Position numbers and translations under genes: made by a program. The notes beneath the pieces were generated by a model, which was not told the DNA's origin, searched no databases, and saw only the letters and a program-made list of their open reading frames with translations. Shown piece after piece: positions 1 to 11,203 of a DNA stretch of 64,000 nt; positions within the stretch are counted from its first letter, which is position 1; the number at the start of each line of letters is the position of its first letter. This DNA is from Dryococelus australis. Taxonomy: Eukaryota; Arthropoda; Insecta; Phasmatodea; Phasmatidae. Where the stretch lies: the NCBI GenBank assembly GCA_029891345.1, contig CM057002.1, forward strand, positions 15,948,295 to 16,012,294, written 5' to 3'.

Positions 1-317
1 TTTTTTTGTGAGCAGACATTGCGACATTATATAGACGAATACAATTTTTTAAGCTTTTATTAACTAATTCAGATTCAGTGTAAACATTTGTGTACGCGGT
101 GCAAAGTAATTTTATTTTTGGACGGTGCTGTACACTTCAACCCTCAATACGCACTGATTTTCCCTTGTGGTAACTGACTCTTCATAAATGTCGAAATTCA
201 GTAAGTCTTACATATTTCCGTAGTCACTCCAACATTTGGCATGTGGTGCGTGTTCGTGAGTCATATTCACTCAAAAGTCAGTATTTTTACGCATTTTTGT
301 TAAGGTGGTCGCCTACC
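1..317. other. unassigned AT-rich sequence
   Basis: I see no ORF of note, no repeat shared with the rest of the window and no RNA gene. Confidence 0.4.
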
Positions 318-509
318 TGCGTCTGAAGCCAAACAACGCGAGAGTCATAAGGGCGACACTGCCATGCACACCAAACGCGCCATCGCCGCTAAGTGCATGT
401 CTCTGGACTGGCGTGCATTGTTATTGTCGTATCACGTGTACCTAATGGGACTTCAAGCGGCGACCGTATCGTTTTATCGATGCAATTCTGTAGAAAGGTT
501 CAGTATAAG
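318..509 (+). repeat. repeat family J, copy 1 (partial)
   Basis: This stretch shares the block with gggcgacact, cgcgccatcgc and a cagtgt-like follow-up with copies near 6990 and 35765. It is cut on the right by a family F MITE. The family is not recognised; similarity was judged by eye. Confidence 0.4.
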
Positions 510-817
510 TAGGGGCCGGAAAATTTCGCGAATTAATTTCAGGACAAGCTACTATATCAAAGTCGTGTACATTTCTGTCACGCTAGCGACTGGATCACAG
601 TTTGTTAGACACGCCCGCCCAGGTGAACTCTGAGCCAGTAACAGACTTGCAAGGAAACAAGCGCCGAAACCCGCGTCACCTGGCGTCTGAGCTAATACAA
701 CTGGCTACACACTAACTACAGCAGAAGCCGATCAACACAAAGCTGAGGCTCGAACATACATTGGACAGTGGAGTCTAGCCTGCAGGTAGTTTAAAACGCG
801 AAAATTTCCTATCGGTA
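510..817 (+). mobile_element. hAT-like MITE, family F, copy 0
   Basis: The start TAGGGGCCGGAAAATTTCGCG mirrors the end near 800-817, which contains cgcgaaaatttcctat. The interior matches the other F copies, with 'gcaaggaaacaag' and 'gctgaggctcga' blocks. About 308 bp. No matching 8-bp TSD is visible, so the copy is old or its edges are altered. Non-coding and non-autonomous. Confidence 0.65.
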
Positions 818-825
818 AATCTAAA

Positions 826-1204
826 GACTGTTCGCGATAAAGTGAGCACTTTTGAAATCAACCTTAGAAAATAGTCACTATCCCTGTCTGCATATATTTT
901 AACGGGCGCCCTGAGTGATATGCGCCCAGTAAAGTTGATAACGATAGAGGGGAAAGTAGTTCCGTATCTTAACGTAGAATAAAAAGTGTTAGGAAACCAT
1001 TTTTTTTTTTTTTTTTTTTTTTTTATGCATCGAAGTGTAAACATGAGCAGATTAGTAAAATATTTACTTTTCTAATAATTTCACAGTTTCACTTGACCGA
1101 CGCATGAATAAAGTGATGAGGCCCGTGGCAATGTTAATCTTACATATGGCGGAAGAATATACAACATGCATTTAAAAAGTGCCAATTTTACCGTGAACAT
1201 CAGA
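826..1204 (+). mobile_element. Tc1/mariner-like MITE, family C, copy 1
   Basis: The terminal inverted repeats read ctgttcgcgataaagtgagc on the left and the complement of that pattern on the right (ttttaccgtgaacat). The interior contains gcccagtaaag and cacagtttcacttgaccga, shared with five other copies. A 25-base poly-T run lies at 1000-1024. Insertions of this family elsewhere sit at TA. No coding capacity. Confidence 0.7.
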
Positions 1205-1239
1205 TATATTACTTTCGCTTGTGTCCGTGTAGTGTGTTT

Positions 1240-1735
1240 TAAGAAAGGGCAGTCTTAACCCTTTGATGACGGCAAATATGTATTGGCCCTGAGGACAAGA
1301 TTGAAGTGAGCTGCCTATATCCTCCGCTACATCCCTATATGTTGTGTTGGTCTGTGTATTTTCACTTACCATAGTCCTATTGGTCCTGGCTACACCGAAC
1401 ACGCCTACTGCACTCTGCTATATTCATTATTGGCTGGCCGACGGCGAATGAAGTCGCGCTTAGAGTATGTACCAATTAAAGTGTTACGACAGATGTAACA
1501 GGTTTTCCAATCCACAGTGCTCATTTGAGAAATATTAAAACAACTATTTTTATTCTTAAAAATTGAAATGTTGACTGGTTGTATTTTTTTAAAATTAGAA
1601 TTTGATAAAGTTCAGCGAAACAGTAGTGCTATATACAGTATATTAGTTTTGTCTTAAAGAGCAAAGAGATGTTCATGTAAACATAGCCTTGAGTATATGC
1701 ATGCATACTCCTCAAGGGATTTTAAAAGTAGCAGT
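1240..1735 (+). repeat. repeat family L, copy 1
   Basis: Shares gacaagattgaagtgagctg, the cctattggtcctg block, 'ggctggccg' and a distal 'gcatgcatactcctcaaggg' segment with the copy at 41505-42265. Probably a MITE-class element; no TSD found. Confidence 0.5.
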
Positions 1736-2038
1736 TTTTAACGGCGGCAGAGGGTTCCAAAACATATACTGATATCTTGAAACTACCACGTGATCATCCA
1801 TCTTCTGGAGTATGTTTTCTTTCCTTAAGGAAACATACTAAGGACACGTGTAATAGTCTCGTCAAAAAAACCGCGAGTATTTTCAAACATGCTGAAACTA
1901 AGTCCTGGCGATATACAAGCAAACCTCGTCAGACTGCTAAATACGTAATTGCGCTGAAATCGGTTCAGCGATAGTGAGTCTGGCCAACATAAAAATGTTT
2001 TGGGCAGAAGGCGGAGGTGGGAAATAGAAACAGATAGG

Positions 2039-2332
2039 TAGGGATAGGAAAAATTCGCGAGTTCAATTACCTGTAGGATAGACTCCACAGTCCTGTGTCC
2101 ACTCGAGCCTCAGATGTTTGTTCATTGGCTGCTGTCCCATAGAGTAGCCAGTGTTACTCCACGCCTGGTAGTATGGCGCTCGCTACTTGTTTCCTTGCAA
2201 GTCTGATATTGGATCAGAGTCGTCCAGGTCGTGTCAACTAAACTGCGATCCAATTGCAAAGTCAACTTCAGTGTACACGTGTTTGACGCGTCTCTTTTCC
2301 TGAAATGAACTCGCGAAATGTTCCTATCCCTA
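2039..2332 (-). mobile_element. hAT-like MITE, family F, copy 1 (294 bp)
   Basis: Ends are TAGGGATAGGAAAAATTCGC and its near complement finishing ttcctatcccta. It is flanked by an 8-bp TSD with one mismatch (cagatagg at 2031-2038, cggatagg at 2333-2340). YAGRG termini and 8-bp TSDs are hAT hallmarks. It carries ATTGG motifs internally and codes for nothing. Confidence 0.85.
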
Positions 2333-2534
2333 CGGATAGGAAGGTAATGGCATAAGTAGTTCTTAACAAAGGAATATAGACAAACAAATTACTGTTGAAC
2401 GGTGTAAGAATACGGAGTTCAAGTGTCTGAAGTATCACGCTTGTGATAAACAAGTTGTTGCGCACTGCAGGTATCGCAACTCAACAGTCCCATGTGTTTC
2501 GATAAACTAGATTGCTTTGATAATTTTTGAGATA

Positions 2535-2612
2535 TTATAAAAGTGAGTCAGTGAAGAAATTTGGGCCGTTCTTTGGAGGGCCGATGAGAGTGAAGTGAGG
2601 TGAGCATGGACC
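2535..2612 (-). mobile_element. SINE tail fragment
   Basis: Reads like the reversed 3' body of the local tRNA-SINE: gagtcagtgaagaaatttgg, a gagggccgatgagagtgaag block and ggtgagcatgga. It is truncated where the next F element begins. Confidence 0.6.
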
Positions 2613-2888
2613 AGACACTATAACCTGTAGGCTATACTCTACAGTGCTGTGTACACTCGACCCTCAGATGTTTGTTCATTGGCTGCTTCACCAGAGTGTA
2701 GCCAGCGTTACTCCACACCTGGTAGTATGAGATTAGCTACTTGTTTCCTTGCAAGCGTGCTATTGGTTCAGAATCGTCCAGGACATGTCCAATAAATTGC
2801 TACCCAATCGCAAAGTCAACTTCAGTGTACACGTGTTTGACGTCTACCTTGTCCTGAAATGAAATTGCGAAATGTTCCTATTCCTGGT
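2613..2888 (-). mobile_element. hAT-like MITE, family F, copy 2 (end worn)
   Basis: Closely follows copy 1 across gttcattggctgct, cctggtagtatg, ttccttgcaag, 'agtgtacacgtgtttgacgt' and cgaaatgttcctattcc. The left terminus is missing, so no TSD can be called. Confidence 0.75.
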
Positions 2889-3006
2889 TATTTGCCTTTG
2901 TTTCATGAGATAGAGGGATTCTTTACGTACAATTTCATGCAAACCTAATGAATATAACGATTTTTTCCCCCAGTTATTGAATAACAAAATTTGGCAATAA
3001 AAGTAA

Positions 3007-3080
3007 GCAACTCCGTGATATTCTAGTTACTCCGTGATATTCTAGTTACTCCGTGATATTCTAGTTACTCTGTGATAGTA
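3007..3080. repeat. 19-bp tandem repeat, about 3.7 copies
   Basis: The unit actccgtgatattctagtt is repeated in direct tandem, with only the last copy changed. A short young array with no host element recognised. Confidence 0.9.
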
Positions 3081-3273
3081 TGGGGTTTACCACAAAATAT
3101 ATTATTTGACTATTTGAATTTAATCCTATGAAATTGTACATATCATATCAATGAAGGCCTGGTACATCTGACAGACCAAAACGAAAAATCACATTGCACA
3201 ATATAATTCATAACTGGTAAAAATATCCAAATTTTTCAAAATAAATTTACTCAAAAAAAATTTTTCCGCTTAC

Positions 3274-3478
3274 CTGAAGACAAAGGGTGTTTAAGTCCAG
3301 CAGCTTCAGCCACCCTATACCCCACGCATCTGACCTGGTTAGCTGTAAGTCCAAAGCCTAACGACTGCATCGTTGTTACGTAGTTCACTACCTTAAGTTC
3401 TATTTCAGATTGCATTACAAAAGACTTTCCAATTTTCTCAAGAGTTGCACTACCTGTATCTGCTAAAATTTGGTGCAA
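3274..3478 (-). CDS. partial exon of a pogo/CENP-B-like HTH protein
   Basis: The minus-strand frame reads through IELKVVNYVTTMQSLGFGLT and then RVAEAAGLKHPLSS. That matches the linker between the two N-terminal HTH domains of pogo/Tigger-type proteins (pattern: E.ELV.Y...M...GFGLT..D.R..AY..A...G..HPF). The coding match stops exactly at cag|gtaagc, a strong splice donor (plus-strand boundary 3274). The protein is therefore either a spliced host gene or an intron-bearing transposase. The upstream limit is unsure: a weak acceptor (ttttag) lies near 3465 and the first ATG is at 3478. No downstream exon with the DDE domain was found in the window. The frame is intact over about 65 codons. The alternative is a truncated transposon relic that kept its donor by chance. 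Confidence 0.55.
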
Positions 3479-3737
3479 TAATCCTTAAGTGTACTCCACA
3501 GGATAATAAAACGTTTACTAACATTGTACAGTGCACTGTCCATCCTTCATTGAAGTGAAGTTAGTTTCGAATAATTAATGGTTTTTAATTTGAGAGCTCT
3601 TAAACATGCCACTTAATTACAGGTTTGGAGTGCCAAGTGCGATGCTTCAATGGCTTTATCATGAAATTCATGAGACGTATGCACAATTTAGATGAATATT
3701 TCATTACTCCAGCAAGGAGTTATTAACGTGCTATAGG

Positions 3738-4052
3738 TAGGGATAGGAACATTTCCCGAATTCATTTCGGGACATGATAGACGTCATACACATATATAGT
3801 GAAGTCGTTCGGGACAAAATAGACGTCAAACACACATATAGTGCAGTCACCTTCGTAATTGGATCACAGTTTATTAGAACCGCCCTGCACGGCTCTGAGC
3901 CAATAGCAGAGTTGCAAGAAAGCACCGTGCGAATCCCATAACTGCTAAGTGTAGGGCAACAACCAATGAACATACAGCTGAGGCTCCAGTATGCAAAGGA
4001 CTGGGGAGTCTAGCCTACAGGTCACTGAACTCGCGAAATTTTCCTATTCTTA
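3738..4052 (+). mobile_element. hAT-like MITE, family F, copy 3, perfect TSD
   Basis: Runs from TAGGGATAGGAACATTTC to ttttcctattctta, with identical 8-bp TSDs gctatagg at 3730-3737 and 4053-4060. At 315 bp it is longer than its kin because an internal piece of about 43 bp (gggaca..atagacgtca..acacatatatagtg) is tandemly doubled. Confidence 0.9.
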
Positions 4053-4060
4053 GCTATAGG

Positions 4061-4807
4061 TCCATAACATGTGCAATTGAGGTTTTCTAATGTGAGAGCC
4101 ATTAAACATGCAACTTTATTACATGCTTGGGGTACAAAGTGCGATGTTTGTATCCCTATAGAAAAAAGTTGGCAAGACAAATTCAAATCTGGGATTCGAA
4201 GTTATATTCAATTAAGTTCATCCTTCACCAATCGCGAAGTTTCTTTCAGCCTTTCAGACGTGTAGGAACGTCCTGGTTTATTCTGCTTCGGGGGCATGTC
4301 AACGAGAAGCGTTCCCAAAAACCTAAGTAAACCAATCACATTGCTAATAGTCTCACGCACCTTAAACACGTGACACTACGTCCATATCTATTTTATACGT
4401 TAATTATATGTATGTTACCGTTAACTGGTGTTAATATGAAATGTATACACTTGAAAGTTTGTTTCTGAGAAATAAAATATTCCACTACATGGCCAGTAAC
4501 GGGCTTAAAAGACTCCTGGATTCTTCCGCCATATGCTGGGAAAATCCTAAAACCGTTTGGAGTTCAAGGTACGGCGTGACAGAGAGCATTCTATCTATCA
4601 CGGAGTCACTTGATATCACGGGGTTACCTAACTTTACCTAACTCGCAAACCGTCTTACTTGGCTAGGACATTATTGGTTCGTATTACTGTGGCCGAACGT
4701 ATAGTATACATCTCATTGGCTGCGACAGCGAGACAAGCGTTGTGTAGTCTTAAGTGCAGCACGCATCCAAAAAAAAATTGTTTATAACACCTGAAAGAGT
4801 AGATAAA
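4061..4807. other. unassigned intergenic sequence
   Basis: Short ORFs only. I see ATTGG motifs near 4670 and 4710 but no terminal repeats. Confidence 0.4.
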
Positions 4808-5014
4808 AGTGAGTGAAAAAATTCGGGCGGCTCTTAACATCGAGGTCTTGAGAGCCTATGAGGGTTATTGAGGTAAGTATGGAGCAGCACCGGAATGAAA
4901 GGGCGGGGGGAAACGGGATATCCCCGAGAAAACCCACCGACCAACATCTTCGTCCAGCACAATTCCCAAGTGCGAAAATCCGGAGTGACCCGGCCGGGGA
5001 TTGAACCCGTATCC
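4808..5014 (-). mobile_element. tRNA-derived SINE, head truncated
   Basis: In reverse it gives a B-box-like cgggttcaatccccggcc, the conserved body (ttttcgcacttgggaat, ggttttctcggggatatccc) and the cctcat..gctctcaagacct tail. The A-box head is missing; a family C MITE abuts at 5016. Confidence 0.75.
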
Positions 5015-5015
5015 G

Positions 5016-5434
5016 TAAATTAAAGTGGATCTGAAAAGTTTAAGATCTAATTTTACATATGCACATTGCGTATACACTACCATATGTAAATTAACAGTGT
5101 TATGGGTTTGATCACTTTAATCATGCGTCGGTGAATTGAAACTTTGATATTATTAAAAAATTAAATAGGCCTATGTTACAAATTTCATAATTCTTACACT
5201 TAACATGTTTAAAAACACAGAAAGTAAAATTAATAACTTCAGTGTTCCCAAATGTTAACCTAACACGTTTAACTCGACGCCAAGACATGGAGCTACTGTC
5301 CTTCAGTCTTTACCAATGTTACTGGACGGTTTCTAGGCAGTGTGCTCTTTAAAATATGCCTACGCAGGTAAGGTTTGTGACGTTTCTCAAAAAGTGATTA
5401 TAAAAGAGCTCAATTATAACAGCGAACAGCCTTT
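5016..5434 (-). mobile_element. family C MITE, diverged copy
   Basis: Contains gatcactttaatcatgcgtc, ggtgaattgaaac, ttactggacg and a right end gcgaacagcct. Older than the other C copies; terminal repeats are only partly kept. Confidence 0.55.
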
Positions 5435-5840
5435 GTTGTAAACAATTCATAGACTAAATATGAGGTAGACGGATCTCGCTGGTTGCGCACAACCAATCTC
5501 CATGTCGCAACATTGAATTGCATTTCTACCAACCCGTCTCGCGAAACTGGCATGGTTTGGATTTTAGGTTAGAAAACTGATATGTAAACAAATTATTTGA
5601 GATGCTAATCAATTTATAACGTAGTTTGGTTGAATTTAAACTGGCAAAAGTATTTTATTCATACAATAGCGCTTGTCATTTCAAAACTAAGATGTAAATA
5701 AACACGTTCATCACTGTTGACCATGTGACTTTGACAGTTGTGTTCCTTTGGGGTACGTCAATGTTGGGTATGCGCAGAAGACGAATAAGCGGTCTACCTC
5801 GTCTTTAGTCTAGGAAACAAATGTGTGAGACACTTCGTAC
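5435..5840. other. unassigned sequence before the minisatellite
   Basis: No gene or repeat recognised. Confidence 0.35.
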
Positions 5841-6490
5841 CAGTGGCAGTGATTGTCGGAGAACGTTGTCCGCCAAGGTCTGGTGGCAGTGATTGTCGGA
5901 GAACGTTGTCCGCCAAGGTCTGGTAGCAGTGATTGTCGGAGAACGTTGTCCGCCAGTGTCTTGTGGCAGTGACTGGCGGAGAACGTTGTCCGCCAAGGTC
6001 TGTTGGCAGTGATTGTCGGAGAACGTTGCCTGCCGGGGTCTGGTGGCAGTGATTGTCGGAGAACGTTGTCCGCCTGGGACTGGTGGCAGTGATTGTCGAA
6101 GAACGTTGTCCGCCAAGGTCTGGTGGCAGTGATTGTCGGAGAACGTTGTCCGCCTGGGACTGGTGGCAGTGATTGTCGGAGAACGTTGTCCGCCAAAGTC
6201 TGATGGCAGTGATTGTCGGAGAACGTTGTCCGCCTGGGACTGGTGGCAGTGATTGTCGAAGAACGTTGTCGGCCAAGGTCTGGTGGTAGTGATTGTCGGA
6301 GAACGTTTTCCGCCAAGGTCTGGTGTCAGTGATGGTCGGAGAACGTCGTCCGCCAGGGTCTAGTGGAGTGATTGTCGGAGAACGTTGTCCGCCGGGGTCT
6401 GGTGGCAGTGATTGTCGGAGCACGTTGTCCGCCAGTATCTGTTGGCAGTGATTGTCGGAGAAAGTTGTCCGCAAGGGTCCGGTGGCATTG
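5841..6490. repeat. 40-bp minisatellite, about 16 copies
   Basis: The consensus unit begins ggcagtgattgtcggagaac and continues gttgtccgccaaggtctggt. Copies vary mainly at the 'ccaaggtct/cctgggact/ccagtgtct' part. Each holds a 16-bp near-palindrome CGGAGAACGTTGTCCG (14 of 16 symmetric). Because 40 is not a multiple of 3, the reverse frames stay open across all phases; the 226-codon minus ORF is an array artefact. Confidence 0.95.
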
Positions 6491-6497
6491 AGCTTCT

Positions 6498-6775
6498 ACA
6501 GAAATCAATTACCTTCTTAACCTATTTCGTTTCCAACAATTTTTCGTTATTCTAAATTTTCGTAACGACCATTTTTTGTCGCGCGCGGCTCTGATTGGCT
6601 GAGCCCGTCAAACTTCAAATAAATTTTAGAACTGGGCCAATCTTCAAATATTTGTAAGAAACTGAAGCCATCCAACATTTTCAGACAAATATGGCGGTAT
6701 TTATGACGTTTTGATGGCGTTATAACTGTCCAACTTTGTTTGAACAAACATATTGTAAAATCGGAGATTGTGGCA
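6498..6775 (-). mobile_element. TTAA-type MITE, family A, partial copy 3
   Basis: Parallel to 45690-45930 over ttcgttt.caacaat, ttcgttatt, 'tctgattggctgag', tccaaca.tttcagacaaa, tatggcggtatttatgac and 'ctgtccaactttgtttga'. Both termini are lost. Confidence 0.65.
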
Positions 6776-6784
6776 GGGTCTGAA

Positions 6785-6984
6785 CTCGTGTACATTTCAC
6801 GCTATTTTCCAACTGGACCGCTGTTTGTCAAACATGCCTTCGGAAGAATATTAAGCCAATGACAAACCGGCAAGAAAACAAAGGTCGGATCCCGTGTTAT
6901 CTGCTGTGCGGTCAAACTGGAGCATCAGCCAATGAGCACCTACCTGGGCCTCAAGTACACGAAGTAGTGTCTGTTTAAGGGTCC
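6785..6984 (+). mobile_element. family F-like MITE remnant
   Basis: Shows gtcaaacatgcc, agccaatgacaaaccggcaa, catcagccaatgagcac and cctcaagtacacga in the order seen in F copies. Termini eroded. Confidence 0.5.
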
Positions 6985-7290
6985 TCTGTACCTGGAGTCC
7001 AAGTTCAAGAAGCGAGGGAGCGATACGGGCGACACTAACACGCACGCCTAGCGCCTCATCGCTCCTACGCGCAAGGCGTGCAGTGTTTCCGTCCTAACGC
7101 TTTACTGCGTAAACTAAATCTGTAACAGTGGGGTTTTACTACACGCGATGAAAGTACACAGATTAAACTACCTGCGTATAATAGTACTTTTCTCTTACCG
7201 CTAAAAGAAACTTCATATGCAAACTTTAAAAATGCGATATTTGACCACTTGCACGATTTTTTCTCCACTGATACAATTAATATGATAAAA
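6985..7290 (+). repeat. repeat family J, copy 2
   Basis: Shares gcgatacgggcgacactaac, gcctcatcgc, 'gcagtgtt.cc.gtc' and the distal ctttaaaaatgcgatatttg with copy 3. Copy 2 shows the uninterrupted version of the site where copy 3 carries a foldback MITE. Confidence 0.6.
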
Positions 7291-7550
7291 GTAAAATGAC
7301 AGCGATAGAGAAAATAGTTTTTTTAATCCTTTCCAGCTAAAATTTCGTATTTCCAGAATATTTATTTACCGAGACACACGTTTGGAGCAAACAACGATTT
7401 CAGAGAAAATGTTTCAGTACATAGGAACCTTAATTGTTAGGATCGTCAGCGGAGTTGAAGAATATAGATAGCAATTAGAATAATTCTGTATATATTATTA
7501 AAACTATGTTAGTGTGTTTTGTTGATTAATTATTCTATAAAAGATTATAA

Positions 7551-7920
7551 AGGGTTTTCATGATAAAGTGAGCACTTTTGAACTCAACCTTCGAAAAATG
7601 TCACTACCCTACCTGCATATATTTCAACGGGCACCTTGAGTGATATGCGCCCAGTAAATTGGTAACGATGAATAAGAAGTAGTTTTGTATCTCATGATAA
7701 CTTAAATTATTCCTTTCGCTTTCTCTTTATTTTTTAGTGCAGCGAAGTGTAAAAATGAGCAGAATTTCAAATAATTTCCCAGTTTCACTTTCCGATGCAT
7801 GAATGAAGTGACGAGGCCCACGACGATGTTAATCTTGCATAAGGCGGAAGAATACACAACGTGCAAACAAGTACATTTCAAGCAAGGCTTTCAAAAGTAC
7901 TCGTTTTACTGTGAATAGCC
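7551..7920 (+). mobile_element. family C MITE, copy 2
   Basis: agggttttcatgataaagtg at the left and ttttactgtgaatagcc at the right form the terminal repeats. The interior matches copy 1, including gatatgcgcccagtaaa and cccagtttcacttt. Confidence 0.75.
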
Positions 7921-8627
7921 GATGGCTAGGTCGATTTGCTTATTACGCTTACGCCGACTTATAACCAGATCTTGAGTTAAGAGAGTAAAATATTAAGATT
8001 TCCAGCAATATGTATAGTAGCACAGTCACAGACAGGAACTTGACAGACAGTTCTGTTGGTATTACTATCTATATTAACAATATTTAGTTGGTATCTACAA
8101 CCCATCAGATGGATGTTTCGTATTTAACAGTATAGATGGCTCCTACAACCATATTTGTTTCTCAGTGCACGCTCGTAATTTGATGGTTTTAACTGGTATG
8201 AGTTTCAGGGGCCAGCCTACGAGTCTCAGTATAGAGAAGTTCAAATATCAGATAATCTTGGCACAGCTCTGAAGGTGGGTTTACGATTGACTTAACAGAA
8301 TAAGTTCGCCGTGTGCTTAATATGTGATTCAGTGTATTCAAGAGTATTAGTTTATGACTGTCGTGTGCGGGTCTTGACGGGTCGTGTGCGATCTTGGCGT
8401 GATTTAAGAGATCGTTATATTTTATATCTTAAGTACAGTCAAGACGAAGTAGCCAATCAGAGTCCAGTGACATTTGTTGTTGGCGGGAAACTGTATTTAC
8501 ATCTTGGATTTAGGTAATGTTGTATCGTGAAATTGTATGCAAATAATTATTTTAATCAAGAGATAGTATCCTCTTAATTTAAAGAACAGTTCATGGTCAT
8601 GTTTTATTTCTTGGAAGAGGTTATTTA
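7921..8627. other. unassigned intergenic sequence
   Basis: Only short ORFs; no shared repeat seen. Confidence 0.4.
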
Positions 8628-8935
8628 ATTCACTTTAACACATTGCGTTCTGCACACATTTACTGGCACTTAAGACAAATTAGAAGTGAGTCACCTATAT
8701 CCACTACTGCAAGAACACCGGTTCTGTTCGTGTCTGTGTTAGAACTCACCATCATCCTATTGGTCCATTACCCACCGGACACTACCCTGTACTTTACAGC
8801 GTTCATTAGTGGCCGGTCATCAACCAATGGAGCTGAGCTGATATTAACCCAATCAAATGTCATGTTTCGTATAAAATGATTTACAAGCAATCATGTCCCT
8901 TTGAGTGGCCATAACAAAAAGAAATTCTATTGTTA
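8628..8935 (+). repeat. repeat family L, copy 2
   Basis: Holds agaagtgagtcacctatatc, 'actcaccatcatcctattgg' and the ggccggtcatcaaccaatgg block in family order. Diverged from copies 1 and 6. Confidence 0.5.
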
Positions 8936-9363
8936 TCAATATCATTGTTACTGCGCTGTCGTGTTATTGTGAGGTCATGTTAAACACTAGCTGAACAAAG
9001 ACTGCGCATCCATGCGAGTTTTGTTCTGAACAACAAAGAAATGTGCCAATTAGCTTTGCTCGAGCTACACTCAAGCATAGTCTACAAAGTGTTTTCAGAT
9101 GTGTTGATGTAAATTGCCAATTTCGGAATCGGCTTTCCTTTCTATAAAATATCACGAGTTTTTCAAAACGTTTACACAAGCAGTAATCCCAAATACTTAA
9201 ATAGATGTAAATAATCTTCACTCTTGTCCACATTTCCGGGTTACGTCGGCTGCTTTCGTCTTCTACGATTCTGTTTGGCTGGACTTAACAGTTGCTAATG
9301 CGATCATAAACTGTAATGCGATCTTCTTGTTGTTCATTTCCCGTGTGCTTATCGAGTCATTAA
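8936..9363. other. unassigned intergenic sequence
   Basis: No gene, RNA or repeat recognised. Confidence 0.35.
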
Positions 9364-9437
9364 GTGTTGTTTATTATTTATTTATTTGTTGCAATTTCCC
9401 ATGAACAACTCTGTTCATAAAGGGGAAATGGTACACA

Positions 9438-9985
9438 AAAAGCATCATGGCAGTTTGTGATTACATACATAGTAACATACAATACATACACAATAAAACC
9501 CAGTATTAAACGATATAAAAGGAGTTAAAGTAGGCATTTCAGAAATACAGTGCAGTTACATTTTTCTTTAGTAGAAAGAGAAATATTGACAATTTCAAAT
9601 AAAACAAAATTATTTGATAATAGGAGAGGAATTATTCAAAACCTTTTTTTTTTTAAATGGTGCTCTTATTAATTACAATAAGAAAAATAGCAAGTGAGAT
9701 CGTATGCCAAAAAAAATTGGCAGTTTGTTATGCATAAGGTACGTAACATACACTAACATACAGTATTAAAAAAGATAAAAGAAAAATATGATAATAGGTC
9801 TTTCAAAACATACGAAACAAATACACTTAAAATAACAGAAATAAAAAGATTGACTACAGTTGCAAAATAATAATTAGTTGATATCAAGCGAGAAATCATT
9901 TTTAAAAATATTTTTAGTCATTGTGCTGCTATAAATTTCAATAAGAACAATAATACACATACAGAAAGGAAAAATTAAATTTACA
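9438..9985 (-). repeat. imperfect ~270-bp duplication in the LINE 3' region
   Basis: 9455-9700 and 9718-9985 share ggcagtttgt, gtaacatacaa.acatac, cagtattaaa..gataaaag, and the 'tgctcttattaattacaata' versus 'tgctgctataaatttcaata' block. Heavily diverged direct copies. Confidence 0.55.
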
Positions 9986-10009
9986 TAAATATGCACTCAT
10001 CATTTTTGT

Positions 10010-10885
10010 ACCTATCCCATAATGATTATTTTAGTTTAGTTTTGAATTTTAATTGGCTGGTACAAGACGTTACAGTTTTTGGCAGTTTGTTAAATTTTTG
10101 GAGTGTCAGGAAACGAAAAGTTTTGTAACATTTGTTATTGCTCTATTTTGTAGTTTTTCTCATTCATGCAGTTGGGTTTTATCACAGTTTATCTATACTA
10201 TATTAAGGTTACTTAAATGGGAATGTATTAGGCTGTAATAGAGTTGTAGTCTACATGTATGTGGCACAAAATCTCTTAATTTATAGAGTACTCTAATGGC
10301 TGGAGTTATTTTCTTTGCAATATGCTTCGTATGATCCTGCCATTGTAATGTTTCATTTATGATGAGACCTAAATACTTAACTTTGGAGGCTCTTTCAATA
10401 GTTTTATTATTAACTGACGATACATACTCTGAGGTTATCTTTTTGTTAGGTTTATTAAATATCATATATTTTGTTTTATTCTCATAAAGCGATATTTGAT
10501 TTTTTTGAAGCCAATTATTTATATTTATATCCTCTTGCTTATCCTCCATTATTTTTCCAATATCTGTTCGTCCATATAGTATTACTGTATCATCCGCGTA
10601 TAAGTTAAGACACCCTTTGAGATGGATTGTTTCCAAGTAATTTATATACATCAAGAATATAATTGGCCCTAGTATCGAGCCTTGGGGAACACGACATGTG
10701 ATTGCTGATTCAGTACTTTCAGAGTCCTCTAGACACGCATACTGTTTCCTTCCACTTACGTAACTGATAAACCAATCTAAAACTTTTCCCCTTATCCCAG
10801 CCATTTTAAATTTGTAAAGTAAAATTTTGTGGTATACTGTATCAAAAGCTTTTCGAAGAGCAACAAATAGGCATCCAAAATACCA
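10010..10885 (-). pseudogene. LINE reverse transcriptase fragment
   Basis: RNA-dependent DNA polymerase of a non-LTR retrotransposon. Visible in order: KAFDTVYHKIL (block with the first catalytic Asp region), LDWFISYVSGRKQ, VPQGSILGPIIFLMYIN, the catalytic YADDT, ENKTKYMIFN, and VKYLGLIINETLQW in the thumb. The main frame runs from about 10885 to a stop at 10193. After a break, the C-terminal KFNKLPKTVT-type segment continues in another frame to about 10010. The endonuclease and the N-terminal half of the RT are absent. The first 40 or so codons of the open frame (from 11008) are flanking DNA, not LINE. The element cannot move itself. Confidence 0.9.
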
Positions 10886-11203
10886 TAATTCTTCAGTCTT
10901 TAATCGTAAACTCACCTTGAGAGTGGCAAGGTAAGGGAGGTAGTGTAGGGGAGGGCTCTCGCCTCTGGAGGGAGGTAAACCACGTGATACTGCTGGCGCT
11001 GTACACACCAGACTGATAACATCGCTCTCTACTACAGTGTTGTTAAATACCGCGCTGCACGACTTGCGTTTTTTCGACAGGTAATGTTCACACGCGGGGC
11101 AGCCATCTCACAACCGCTCTCGGCCGCTATCGCTATTAAACTGAACAACCCCCACCCCTTCGTGCTGCGGCAATGGACTCTTCTGACTCGTCCGAAGCTT
11201 TTT
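10886..11203. other. GC-rich unassigned segment
   Basis: Locally GC-rich (gctctcgcctctggaggg, cggccgctatcgc). It lies between LINE copies. No protein similarity recognised. Confidence 0.35.

Larger units (their letters stand above)
9364..10885 (-). mobile_element. 5'-truncated jockey/CR1-like LINE
   Basis: A minus-strand non-LTR retrotransposon. The 3' end at the low coordinate carries an AATAAATAAATAAT-type tail, preceded by a 3' region (9390-10010) with an internal duplication. The 5' end stops inside the reverse transcriptase, typical of incomplete target-primed reverse transcription. No TSD was found. Confidence 0.85.

Noticed and set aside
5794-6508. ORFs of 226, 168 and 103 codons on the minus strand
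   Set aside because: They are frames of the 40-bp minisatellite and overlap each other in different phases.
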